From contig NZ_CAMLHM010000003.1 in assembly GCF_946479885.1 (NCBI RefSeq), positions 1 through 64,000 on the forward strand: a DNA stretch of 64,000 nucleotides, in the 5' to 3' direction. The stretch's first letter is position 1. Each line of letters opens with the position of its first letter. Shown piece by piece: positions 1 to 7,068 of the stretch. Below the pieces are notes generated by a model that worked only from the letters and a program-made list of their open reading frames with translations, was not told where the DNA came from and did not search any database. Origin of the DNA: an uncultured Devosia sp. GTDB taxonomy: Bacteria; Pseudomonadota; Alphaproteobacteria; Rhizobiales; Devosiaceae. The translations under genes were made by a program, and so were the position numbers.

Positions 1-56
1 ACTTCGGCGATGGCGGCATCTTCGATCAGATCTACACCGGCACCCCGGCCCAATAA
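1..56 (+). CDS. Sulfate ABC transporter substrate-binding protein, C-terminal end only
   Basis: Only the last 17 codons are present; the open frame enters from outside the window and stops at TAA. The tail reads FGDGGIFDQIY followed by a short TGTPAQ end. It resembles the C-terminus of periplasmic sulfate-binding proteins of the Sbp/CysP family, which end in a (A/G)DGGTFDQI-type motif. The cysTWA permease genes lie about 3.4 kb downstream on the same strand, which supports a sulfate role, although other genes sit in between. The identification rests on a very short peptide, so it is moderate. Confidence 0.6.
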   Translation, partial: FGDGGIFDQIYTGTPAQ

Positions 57-77
57 AATCGTCCTCCCGACGTAGCA

Positions 78-103
78 ACGCCGGCCCTCGTGGCCGGCGT
101 TTT
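78..103 (+). terminator. Rho-independent terminator after the sulfate-binding protein gene
   Basis: A perfect 9-bp GC-rich stem (ACGCCGGCC / GGCCGGCGT) with a 5-nt CTCGT loop is followed by TTT and a further T-rich stretch, 22 nt after the stop codon. Confidence 0.85.
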
Positions 104-197
104 GCTTTGGAAATGGAGCAATCAGGCCTCAGTCGATGCCCCCCCTCGCGGGAGAAGGGGCGCGCGCCGGATGGGGTATGCTGAAAAACGGCGGCTA

Positions 198-482
198 TCA
201 ATGCACCGTGTTCGGGCCGATCGGCTCCTGCTCGTCCCCATCAGGACCAAGCTTGGGTCCTGCCCAGAACACCAGATAGAGCAGCTCTTCCCCCGCCGCG
301 TCGGTGATCTCGATCGAGCGCGGCATGCGCGTATCTCCGCCGGTGCTCGCCGCCCTCTCGACAATGGCCTTGGCCAAGGCGGCCGCATTGTGCTCGGCTG
401 CTTCTATGTCCGGCAACTCGCTGCCATCGGCGTCGCGGATCAGCTCGTCATCGGTGCGATAGTGAAAGAAGAAACGCGGCAT
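198..482 (-). CDS. DUF6894 family protein
   Basis: A 94-residue cytoplasmic protein that starts MPRFFFHYRTDDE, the hallmark of the DUF6894 family common in rhizobia and relatives. The conserved N-terminal pattern (aromatic-rich strand, then D-x-D-G-x-E around residues 18-22) is followed by a helix rich in Ala and Glu. No catalytic motif is visible and the function is unknown. The start is supported by a GGGAGG Shine-Dalgarno six bases before the ATG. It is probably monocistronic, 84 bp downstream of the flavin reductase gene on the same strand. Confidence 0.8.
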   Translation of the reverse strand: MPRFFFHYRTDDELIRDADGSELPDIEAAEHNAAALAKAIVERAASTGGDTRMPRSIEITDAAGEELLYLVFWAGPKLGPDGDEQEPIGPNTVH

Positions 483-566
483 CCTGGCCTCCCTCGACGA
501 AGGAAACGTCGCGTTCGGTCTGAGGGTTGCCGAAGCGGTCCCTCCAGCTTGCCACCTTCGCGCCGC

Positions 567-1118
567 TCAGTCGACCCCACCGACGCTATGGTATTGATGG
601 CGTTGCCAAAGCAGCGGCGCCCGGCTCGTCGTTGTTTCCGCCTCAATGATTGCGCCGGCAAACAGCACATGCGTTCCCGTTTCAATCGAACCGATCATGT
701 CGCAGTCCAGCGCCGTCACCGCCCCCAACAGCATCGGATGTCCGGATGGCCACTGGCTCCAGTTGCCGGTATTGAACCGATCCTTTGCCGGCACCTGTCC
801 GGCAAAGGCATCGGCCACTGCGGACTGGTCATCCGCCAGCATGGCGAGGGAAAATCCACCCGTCTTGGCGATCAGGTCCGCCAGCCGGCTCATGATGTCG
901 ATCGAGATCAGGATAGTCGGCGGAGTGATCGACAGCGACAGCATTGAGGTCACGGTTCGCCCGATTCGCTCATCGCCCCGCCGGGCCGTCACCAGGCTTA
1001 CCGTCGACGCCATGCCGGCCATGGCGGCGCGGAATTCGGCGTTGCTCACCACGGGCCGCCGTGGCGGGTGCAGTTTCATCGTATCGGGCAGTTCAAAGTC
1101 GGCCATTGCTGCCGTCAT
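567..1118 (-). CDS. Flavin reductase family protein
   Basis: A 183-residue flavin reductase-like protein with the FMN-binding split-barrel fold: an N-terminal FRAAMAGMASTVSLVTA segment, then TVTSMLSLSITPPTILISI, the strand-turn that contacts FMN, and the C-terminal HVLFAGAI-type strand. Family members use NAD(P)H to reduce free flavin, usually for a partner monooxygenase; no partner is nearby, so the physiological role is unknown. The frame stays open 30 codons further upstream, but that extension encodes the palindromic repeat (SRNGDSRLRGND). The start was therefore placed at the internal ATG preceded by AGGAAG. Confidence 0.75.
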   Translation of the reverse strand: MTAAMADFELPDTMKLHPPRRPVVSNAEFRAAMAGMASTVSLVTARRGDERIGRTVTSMLSLSITPPTILISIDIMSRLADLIAKTGGFSLAMLADDQSAVADAFAGQVPAKDRFNTGNWSQWPSGHPMLLGAVTALDCDMIGSIETGTHVLFAGAIIEAETTTSRAPLLWQRHQYHSVGGVD

Positions 1119-1166
1119 CAGTTCCAAGACTTCCTGTGGGCGGCAAGCGCCCCAACACACCACTAC

Positions 1167-1194
1167 GTCATTCCCGCGCAGGCGGGAATCACCG
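1167..1194. repeat. Palindromic intergenic repeat (ATTCCCGCG..GCGGGAAT type)
   Basis: The core ATTCCCGCgcaGGCGGGAAT is a small palindrome. A degenerate second arm (GACCCCCGCCTGCGCG) about 20 nt downstream lets the segment fold back. It lies just upstream of the flavin reductase start and beyond the sodB stop, and is of the kind scattered between genes in many proteobacteria. Confidence 0.6.
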
Positions 1195-1238
1195 TTTCTG
1201 GAGGTCACCGAATGGCGACCCCCGCCTGCGCGAAAAAC

Positions 1239-1841
1239 TTAGCCCAGGTTGGCTTCGGCAAATTCGTAATTTGCCAGCTTTTCCAGGAAGTTGGTCACAT
1301 AATCAGGGCGGCGATTGCGGAAATCGACATAGTAGCTGTGCTCCCACACATCGAGCCCCAGCAGAGGCTTGCCTTCGCCTGTTGCCAGCGGGTTGGAGCC
1401 GTTGGGCGTCTTGGTCACCTTGAGCTTGCCATCAGTGCCCAGCACCAGCCAGGCCCAGCCGGAACCGAATTGCGTCGTGGCGGCGGTCTTGAACTGATCC
1501 TTGAACGCGTCCACCGAGCCCAGATCGCTGACAATCTTGGCTTCGAGCTTGCCCGGCAGCGCGCCACCCTTGGGTGAGAGGGCATTCCAGAAGTGAATGT
1601 GGTTCCAGTGCTGTCCGGCATTGTTGAACACCGGGGCCAGGTCCGGCTTGCCATTGGCCAGCGCGACGATCTCCTCCAAGGACTTGCCCTGCAGGTCCGC
1701 GTTCTTCTCCACAAAGCCGTTGAGCGCCGTCACATAGGCCTGGTGATGCTTGTCGTGATGCAGCTCCAGCGTTTCCTGGCTCATGCCGCGTTCGGCAAGG
1801 GCAGCGTGTGAATAGGGCAGGGCGGGAAGTTCAAAGGCCAT
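1239..1841 (-). CDS. sodB: Superoxide dismutase [Fe]
   Basis: A 200-residue Fe/Mn-family superoxide dismutase converting superoxide to hydrogen peroxide and oxygen. The four metal ligands are visible: His28 (ELHHDKHH), His81 (HWNHIHFW), Asp164 and His168 (LDVWEHSYY). Gln77 in NNAGQHW occupies the position used by the Fe type, and there is no Gln in the later loop as in Mn enzymes, so iron or cambialistic use is inferred. No signal peptide is present, so it is cytosolic. The frame is open far upstream, but the start is fixed by family length and by GAGGAG before the ATG. It is divergent from the Cys-rich HTH regulator gene. Confidence 0.95.
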   Translation of the reverse strand: MAFELPALPYSHAALAERGMSQETLELHHDKHHQAYVTALNGFVEKNADLQGKSLEEIVALANGKPDLAPVFNNAGQHWNHIHFWNALSPKGGALPGKLEAKIVSDLGSVDAFKDQFKTAATTQFGSGWAWLVLGTDGKLKVTKTPNGSNPLATGEGKPLLGLDVWEHSYYVDFRNRRPDYVTNFLEKLANYEFAEANLG

Positions 1842-1950
1842 GTTCGGCTCCTCTTCATAGGCGTGATCGACAAGACTGCGCGTCGGGCGGATGGTGCTGC
1901 GACAACCGCAGCGCTTGCATTCCGTCGTCGCGCTGTTTAATTTCCAAGCA

Positions 1951-2643
1951 ATGACTTTGAAAACCTCCGTCGTCGATATGTCAAGGCCGAACTTGGAAAA
2001 TGCCGCATGGTCGCCCCGCAGCCCGGCGGAGCGGGTACTCATGGCGCTCAAGATGCATGGTGCCCTGTCATCTGCAGCAATCGGCACCAAGCTCGGCACT
2101 TCGGGCGAGGCCGCCCGCCAGCAGTTGGCCCGGCTTGCTGAAGAGGGCCTCGTGGTCGCCAGCAGCGAAGCCAGGGGCGTTGGGCGCCCCACCCAGAGTT
2201 GGAGCCTGACACCATCGGCGCAGGCCCGCTTCCCCGATACCCACGCCGCGCTCACCGTGCAGTTGCTGGGTATCGTCCGCAGTTCGCTGGGCGAGGCCGC
2301 CCTCGATACCCTGATCTCCAGTCGCGAGGCCGAGACTCGCGCCATCTACGAAACCGCGCTGGCCGATCGCACCAGCCTGCGCGAAAAGGTGGCGGCGCTC
2401 GCCGACCTGCGTTCGGCTGAGGGGTATATGGCCGACTGGCGCGAAGAGACCGATGGCACCCTCGTTCTCGTCGAAAATCACTGCCCGATCTGCGCGGCGG
2501 CCATCGCCTGCCAGGGCTTCTGCCGCGCTGAGCTCGATGTGTTCCGTTCTGTTCTTGGCGATGGGACCGAAGTCGTGCGCACCGAGCATATCGTCGCCGG
2601 CGGCCGTCGCTGCAGCTATTCCATCCGTGAGACCGACACATGA
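1951..2643 (+). CDS. Winged-HTH transcriptional regulator with C-terminal cysteine cluster
   Basis: About 230 residues. The N-terminal half is a winged helix (SPAERVLMALKMHGALSSA, then GEAARQQLARLAEEGLV and the GVGRPTQSW wing). The C-terminal half carries HCPIC..AIACQGFC, a cysteine arrangement seen in the COG2345/SufR-like group, several of which bind an Fe-S cluster. It overlaps the truncated haemoglobin gene by four bases (ATGA) and is divergent from sodB, so an oxidative or nitrosative stress role is inferred. The start is uncertain: ATG at 1951 and ATG at 1978 are both possible and neither has a clear Shine-Dalgarno. The ligand is not known. Confidence 0.8.
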   Translation: MTLKTSVVDMSRPNLENAAWSPRSPAERVLMALKMHGALSSAAIGTKLGTSGEAARQQLARLAEEGLVVASSEARGVGRPTQSWSLTPSAQARFPDTHAALTVQLLGIVRSSLGEAALDTLISSREAETRAIYETALADRTSLREKVAALADLRSAEGYMADWREETDGTLVLVENHCPICAAAIACQGFCRAELDVFRSVLGDGTEVVRTEHIVAGGRRCSYSIRETDT

Positions 2644-3131
2644 GTGACGATATCGAGCGTCCGCCCGTCGGCACGCGCCACCAGCGCGTTGGCTGGGAGA
2701 CCCCGGAGGGGCTCGACGAAGCCATGATACGCGCCGTCGTCGATCGCTTCTACGCCGACGCCAGGCGCGACCCCGTCATCGGTCCGGTCTTCAACCGCGT
2801 CATCGCGCCGGAAGCCTGGCCGCACCACCTCGATCTGATCACCGATTTCTGGAGCTCCATGCTGCTCGGCACCGGCCGCTATGGCGGTCGCCCCATGCCA
2901 AAGCACATGGCAATCCCTGAGCTGTCCGACGCGCATTTCATGCGCTGGCTGGCCTTGTTCCGTCGGACGGTCGACGACCTTTGCCCGCCCGAAGTTGCGG
3001 CGCTATTCATCGAGCGCTCCGAACGCATCGGCAACTCCTTCCGCATGAACATCGCCATGCGAAAAGGTCAGGACATCACGGGAATGAAGCCCCTGGAACG
3101 CGAAACCCCAATTTGGTCGCCGCCGAAATAG
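2640..3131 (+). CDS. Group III truncated haemoglobin
   Basis: A 163-residue 2-over-2 globin of group III. The proximal haem ligand is His89 in the typical KHMAIP motif, followed by FMRWLALFRRTVDD, and FW at residues 70-71 lies in the distal region. Group III proteins bind oxygen and NO; suggested roles are NO or peroxide detoxification or electron transfer, and none is proven for this one. The start ATG overlaps the regulator's stop codon, so translation is coupled to it. The C-terminal tail (residues 140-163) extends a little beyond the globin core. Confidence 0.9.
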   Translation: MSDDIERPPVGTRHQRVGWETPEGLDEAMIRAVVDRFYADARRDPVIGPVFNRVIAPEAWPHHLDLITDFWSSMLLGTGRYGGRPMPKHMAIPELSDAHFMRWLALFRRTVDDLCPPEVAALFIERSERIGNSFRMNIAMRKGQDITGMKPLERETPIWSPPK

Positions 3132-3498
3132 TAGGCGAAGGCGCGCGGAAGGCGCGGCTAGAGTGGAGCCCACCCTCCCCCTTGCGGGGAGGGCAAGCAA
3201 AGCTTGGCGCTTCAGCGCCTAGCGTCGCTCGGAAGGGGGGCGAGAGCCCCGATATGACGGCTCACCTACCCCCACCCTTGATCCTCCCCGCAAGGGGGAG
3301 GGTGTCGACTGCAGGCTCGGCGCCACAATTTGCTCCTCCGCATCGGCATTCTGCTTTCCGCCGGGGCCTGAATCTCTCCACGCCCCCACTCGCGCAATTT
3401 TTTTCCACCACACTTTCGCCAAACGCGACTGCCTCGACTTTGATAAACCAGACCAATCCACTAGGGTCGCGCCCGCCGAACCGGGTTGAGAGGTCGAC
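3132..3498. other. Intergenic region before cysT
   Basis: No gene is apparent in this ~365-bp stretch. It holds the large inverted repeat described separately and an AT-richer segment with TTGATA near 3440 and TAGGGT 16 bases later, a weak candidate promoter for the cys operon. Confidence 0.4.
3172..3303. repeat. Composite palindromic element, copy 1
   Basis: Two 21-bp arms (3172-3192 and 3283-3303) are perfect inverted copies built on CCCTCCCCCTTGCGGGGAGG. Between them are smaller palindromes, including a GAGAGCCCCGATAT segment that recurs in the copy at 27.9 kb. RNA from either strand could form a long cruciform or hairpin. Confidence 0.85.
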
Positions 3499-3543
3499 AT
3501 GAACAGCGCCGCCAAAACTGCTGCCTTCCGGGCTGCCGCTTGA
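3499..3543 (+). CDS. Short leader ORF overlapping the cysT start (or displaced cysT N-terminus)
   Basis: ATG with an AGAGG six bases upstream opens a 14-codon frame, MNSAAKTAAFRAAA, whose TGA overlaps the TTG proposed as the cysT start (TTGA). It may be a translationally coupled leader peptide. Equally, a single-base indel may have split the true N-terminus of CysT, since its composition resembles the start of a permease. Confidence 0.4.
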   Translation: MNSAAKTAAFRAAA

Positions 3544-4409
3544 GCACCGCCGTCTCGACCGCGCCACGCCGCGGCCCTCGTTTCCGCCAGCAAAGCGTCA
3601 TTCCTGGCTTCGGACTGACGCTGGGTTTCACGCTCACCTATTTCTGCCTGATCATCCTCATTCCGCTGATTGCCCTGGCCGTTCGCTCGGCCGGCCTCGG
3701 CCCGGAAGGCTTCTGGAAGGCCGCCACAGACGCCCGGGTGCTCGGTTCGCTGCGCGTCAGCTTCGTCACCGCGTTGTTCGCAGCTGCCGTCAACGTCGTT
3801 TTCGGCACGCTGATCGCCTGGGTGCTGGTGCGCTACCGCTTCCCGGGCCGCCGTATTTTCGATGCCATCATCGATCTGCCCTTTGCACTGCCCACCGCGG
3901 TCGCCGGCATTTCGCTCACGGCAATCTATGCGCCCAACGGCGTCATCGGCGCCCTGTTCGCTCCCTTGGGCTGGCGCATCGCCTACACGCCAACAGGCAT
4001 CACCATCGCGATGATCTTCATCGGCCTTCCCTTTGTTGTCCGCACCATCCAGCCCATCCTCGAAGAGGTGAGCCACGAGGTCGAGGAAGCCAGCGCCACC
4101 CTTGGCGCCAACCGTTTCCAGACCATCGCCCACGTCATCCTGCCCAGCCTGATGCCGGCCATTCTCACGGGCTTTGCCCTGGCGTTCGCTCGCGCGGTCG
4201 GGGAGTATGGCTCGGTCATCTTCATCGCCGGCAATATTCCCTTCGTCTCGGAAATCGCCCCGTTGCTGATCGTCATCCGTCTCGAGGAAACCAATTATGC
4301 CGGCGCGGCCGTCATCGCCTCGGTCATGCTGATCATCTCGTTCCTGCTGCTCTTTGCCATCAACCTGATCCAGGCCTGGTCGCGCCGGAGGTATGGCTAT
4401 GGCAGTTAA
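3540..4409 (+). CDS. cysT: Sulfate/thiosulfate ABC transporter permease CysT
   Basis: An inner-membrane permease of about 289 residues with six predicted transmembrane helices, starting GFGLTLGFTLTYFCLIILIPLIAL. It has the cytoplasmic EAA loop (EEVSHEVEEASATLGANRF..ILPSLMPAI) that docks on the ATPase. The motifs DLPFALPTAVAGISL and GEYGSVIFIAGNIP are typical of CysT/CysU. With CysW and CysA it imports sulfate or thiosulfate for cysteine synthesis. The start is unusual: the frame has no ATG before the first helix, so either TTG at 3540, coupled to the leader ORF, or TTG at 3486 is used. The 3' end overlaps the start of cysW. Confidence 0.92.
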   Translation: MSTAVSTAPRRGPRFRQQSVIPGFGLTLGFTLTYFCLIILIPLIALAVRSAGLGPEGFWKAATDARVLGSLRVSFVTALFAAAVNVVFGTLIAWVLVRYRFPGRRIFDAIIDLPFALPTAVAGISLTAIYAPNGVIGALFAPLGWRIAYTPTGITIAMIFIGLPFVVRTIQPILEEVSHEVEEASATLGANRFQTIAHVILPSLMPAILTGFALAFARAVGEYGSVIFIAGNIPFVSEIAPLLIVIRLEETNYAGAAVIASVMLIISFLLLFAINLIQAWSRRRYGYGS

Positions 4410-5271
4410 ACTCACCGCCCGCCGCAAACGCCGCGTCTCGCCCACCAGTGAGAGCCGCCTTGTTCAGTGGCTGCTGATCGGCATTGCCTTCGCATTTATG
4501 GCAGTCATCCTGCTGTTGCCGCTCTATGCGGTGTTCCACGAGGCCTTTATGGGGGGCGTGGGCGAGTTCGTCGCTGGTCTGTCCAGCAAGGACGCACAAG
4601 CGGCCATCCGTTTGACGCTGCTGGTCGCGGCCATCGCTGTGCCGCTCAATGTCGTCTTCGGCCTTGCCGCCTCCTGGGCCATCGCCAAGTTCGAATTCAA
4701 GGGCAAGGCTTTCCTCATCACGCTGATCGACCTGCCATTTTCGGTCTCCCCGGTGATATCGGGGCTGGTCTATGTCCTGCTGTTCGGCGCCGGCAGCGTC
4801 ATGGGACCATTCCTGAAATCTTACGGCATCGAAATCCTGTTCGCGATTCCGGGCATCGTCCTCGCCACCATTTTCGTGACTTTCCCCTTTGTTGCGCGCG
4901 AACTGATCCCCCTGATGCAGGACCAGGGCACCGGCGACGAAGAGGCGGCTTTGTCGCTGGGCGCCAACGGCTGGCAGACCTTCTTTCGCGTCACGCTCCC
5001 CAATATCAAATGGGGCCTGCTCTACGGTGTTCTGCTCTGCAACGCGCGCGCCATGGGCGAGTTTGGCGCCGTCGCAGTGGTGTCAGGCAAAATTCGGGGC
5101 CAGACCACCACCATCCCCCTGCAGGTGGAAATGCTCTACAACGAGTATAACGGTACGGCCGCTTTCGCTTTGGCGTCCCTGTTGGCCATGCTTGCGCTGG
5201 TCACCTTGGTATTGAAGTCTCTTCTGGAATGGCGCTTTGGCGAGGAAATCGCCGCCGGTGCCAGCCACTGA
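4399..5271 (+). CDS. cysW: Sulfate/thiosulfate ABC transporter permease CysW
   Basis: Second membrane subunit of the sulfate importer, about 290 residues with six transmembrane helices. An Arg/Lys-rich N-terminus (KLTARRKRR) precedes helix 1. The EAA loop reads DEEAALSLGANGWQTFFRVTLPNIKWGLLYG, and ARAMGEFGAVAVVSGKIRGQT..PLQVEMLYNEY is strongly CysW-like. Two in-frame ATGs occur six bases apart; the second has GGAGG at seven-base spacing and was chosen. It overlaps cysT by 11 bases, indicating co-translation. Confidence 0.94.
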   Translation: MAVKLTARRKRRVSPTSESRLVQWLLIGIAFAFMAVILLLPLYAVFHEAFMGGVGEFVAGLSSKDAQAAIRLTLLVAAIAVPLNVVFGLAASWAIAKFEFKGKAFLITLIDLPFSVSPVISGLVYVLLFGAGSVMGPFLKSYGIEILFAIPGIVLATIFVTFPFVARELIPLMQDQGTGDEEAALSLGANGWQTFFRVTLPNIKWGLLYGVLLCNARAMGEFGAVAVVSGKIRGQTTTIPLQVEMLYNEYNGTAAFALASLLAMLALVTLVLKSLLEWRFGEEIAAGASH

Positions 5272-5301
5272 CGTGTGGGCAAACTGACGTATAGGATTTG
5301 A

Positions 5302-6345
5302 GTGTCTATGGAAGTTCGCGTTCAAAATGTGCGCAAGGAATTCGACCGTTTCCCGGCGCTGCATGATGTCTCGCTCGATATCCGCTCGGGCGAACTGATC
5401 GCGCTGCTCGGTCCCTCGGGCTCGGGCAAGACGACCTTGCTGCGCTTGATTGCCGGCCTCGAAATGCCCACCCAGGGCAAGATCTTCTTCGGCGACACCG
5501 ACGCGTCCGAGAAGACGGTGCAGGAACGCAATATCGGCTTCGTGTTCCAGCACTATGCCCTGTTCCGGCACATGACGATCCTCGAGAACATCTCGTTTGG
5601 TCTCAAAGTGCGCCCGCGCTCTACCCGCCCGCCATCGGGCGAGATCCGCCGCCGGGCCATGGAACTGCTTGACCTGGTCCAGCTTTCGGGCCTCGAAAAA
5701 CGCTACCCCAACCAGCTTTCTGGTGGCCAGCGCCAGCGCGTCGCCCTGGCTCGCGCGCTGGCGATCGAGCCGGCGGTGCTGCTGCTCGACGAGCCCTTCG
5801 GCGCCCTCGACGCCCAGGTGCGCCGCGAGCTGCGCAAATGGCTGCGCGAGATCCACGACCGCACCGGCCACACCACGGTTTTCGTGACTCACGATCAGGA
5901 AGAAGCCCTCGAACTCTCCGACCGTCTCTGCGTCATGAGCCAGGGCAAGATCGAACAGGTCGGCACGCCCGACACCGTCTACGACCATCCCACCTCGCCC
6001 TTCGTCTTTGGCTTCATCGGTGAATCGAGCGAGTTGCCGGTCACCGTCGAACACAACGAACTCTGGGTTGGCGGTCGCGCCATCGGCATTCCGGCCGGCG
6101 ATGCCAAGCCAGGCAATGCGCGCCTCTTCTTCCGGCCGCATGATGTCGAGCTGATCGAGGCCGATGCGTCCCTCGCGGGCGTCGTCAGCACCAGCAGGCG
6201 CGTTGGCGGCACCCGTCGTGTCGAGCTGGAAATTGGCGGCGCCGGTCACCTCGTCGAGGTCGACCTGCCCTTCGATCATCCCGCCGGCGAAAAGACCCGC
6301 CTCGCCTTCCGCCCGAAGCGCTGGACGCTGTTCCCGGCGGGTTGA
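5302..6345 (+). CDS. cysA: Sulfate/thiosulfate import ATP-binding protein CysA
   Basis: A 347-residue ABC ATPase that energises the CysTW permease. The nucleotide-binding domain shows Walker A ([12 protein letters not shown]), Q-loop ([13 protein letters not shown]), signature ([15 protein letters not shown]), Walker B ([13 protein letters not shown]) and H-loop (VTHDQEEA). From about residue 240 a TOBE-like domain follows with [13 protein letters not shown] at 5302 has AGGA five bases upstream; ATG two codons later is the alternative. It is the third gene of the operon, 30 bp after cysW; the substrate-binding protein gene is not adjacent but probably lies at the left window edge. Confidence 0.94.
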   Translation: MSMEVRVQNVRKEFDRFPALHDVSLDIRSGELIALLGPSGSGKTTLLRLIAGLEMPTQGKIFFGDTDASEKTVQERNIGFVFQHYALFRHMTILENISFGLKVRPRSTRPPSGEIRRRAMELLDLVQLSGLEKRYPNQLSGGQRQRVALARALAIEPAVLLLDEPFGALDAQVRRELRKWLREIHDRTGHTTVFVTHDQEEALELSDRLCVMSQGKIEQVGTPDTVYDHPTSPFVFGFIGESSELPVTVEHNELWVGGRAIGIPAGDAKPGNARLFFRPHDVELIEADASLAGVVSTSRRVGGTRRVELEIGGAGHLVEVDLPFDHPAGEKTRLAFRPKRWTLFPAG

Positions 6346-6435
6346 GCCAAGCCACGGCGGCAATCTGCAGGAAGCCAGCAAGAAGGCTGCTAGCATGCTC
6401 CCAGCAAACCGCCGGCCTTCTGGACCCGCGCTGGC

Positions 6436-6909
6436 CTATTCGTCGTCGCCCTTCACGGCCTCCATCGACACATGCGTGCTCGTATGGGCCACATGGGGCA
6501 GGGCGGAAATCCGCTCCCCCAGCACCTCCCGGTAGTCGGCAATATCCTTGGTCCGCACCTTGAGCAGGTAGTCGAAGCTCGAGGCGATCATATGCGCCTG
6601 CTCGACCTCGGGGATCGCGCGCACCGCCTTGTTGAACGCCGCCAGCGCCGCCTTGCGCGTATCGCTGAGTTTCACCTCGACAAACGCCACATGCGGTAAT
6701 CCCAGCCGCTTCGGGTCGATCACCGCCCGATACCCCAGGATATACCCCGCGCTCTCCAGCCGCGTGATGCGCGCCTGGCACGGCGTCTTGGAAAGGTTCA
6801 CCCGCCGCGACAACTCCGCCACGCTGATCCGCCCGTCCTTGGCCAGTTCATCCAGAATGCGACGATCAATCTGGTCCAAAGTCTCGTAGGTGACGGTCTT
6901 CATGGGCAT
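6436..6909 (-). CDS. putR: Lrp/AsnC family regulator, probable proline-utilisation activator
   Basis: A 157-residue Lrp/AsnC protein: an N-terminal HTH (LDQIDRRILDELAKDGRISVAELSRRVNLSKTPCQARITRLESAGYI), then a RAM ligand-binding domain (AFVEVKL, HMIASSFDYLLKVR). It is divergent from putA across ~160 bp; in many alphaproteobacteria such a gene encodes PutR, which activates putA in response to proline. That function is inferred from context. Its start has AGGA close upstream, with a second in-frame ATG two codons in. Small palindromes in the shared intergenic region are candidate binding sites. Confidence 0.88.
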   Translation of the reverse strand: MPMKTVTYETLDQIDRRILDELAKDGRISVAELSRRVNLSKTPCQARITRLESAGYILGYRAVIDPKRLGLPHVAFVEVKLSDTRKAALAAFNKAVRAIPEVEQAHMIASSFDYLLKVRTKDIADYREVLGERISALPHVAHTSTHVSMEAVKGDDE

Positions 6910-6964
6910 AAGTCCTGCAATTTGGTCTGAGGATAACGCTTCGCGCCGCCCAGCGCCATCAAGT

Positions 6965-7001
6965 CAGGCGAAACGCCTGCAAATCATCTGGCACAATGTG
7001 C
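6965..7001. promoter_or_regulatory. Candidate regulator-binding palindromes between putR and putA
   Basis: Two perfect small palindromes: CAGGCG-aaa-CGCCTG (6965-6979) and GCACA-a-TGTGC (6991-7001). They lie between the divergent Lrp-type gene and putA, where an Lrp-family activator would be expected to bind. Binding is inferred only. Confidence 0.4.
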
Positions 7002-7011
7002 TCACACACGA

Positions 7012-7039
7012 TGTCAGCCCGGCGAGGGCCGGAATGACA
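7012..7039. repeat. Small palindromic repeat upstream of putA
   Basis: TGTCA-GCCCGGC-gag-GGCCGG-aa-TGACA is an imperfect 28-bp palindrome just before the putA ribosome-binding site. It explains why the putA frame looks open 9 codons upstream of the proper start. Confidence 0.5.
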
Positions 7040-7068
7040 CCGTGGCTGCCTGTGGAAACGAGGGAACC

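Noticed and set aside
90..947. Long plus-strand open frame over the DUF6894 and flavin reductase genes
   Set aside because: It is the antisense shadow of two recognisable minus-strand genes and has no family features.
3219..4445. Minus-strand open frame of about 400 codons opposite cysT
   Set aside because: Its sequence is a low-complexity mix of Asp, Glu, Gly and Arg typical of high-GC antisense frames, and cysT is unmistakable on the other strand.
7042..7068. Earlier GTG start for putA
   Set aside because: It lies directly after a palindromic repeat and lacks a ribosome-binding site, while ATG at 7069 follows GAGGGA.
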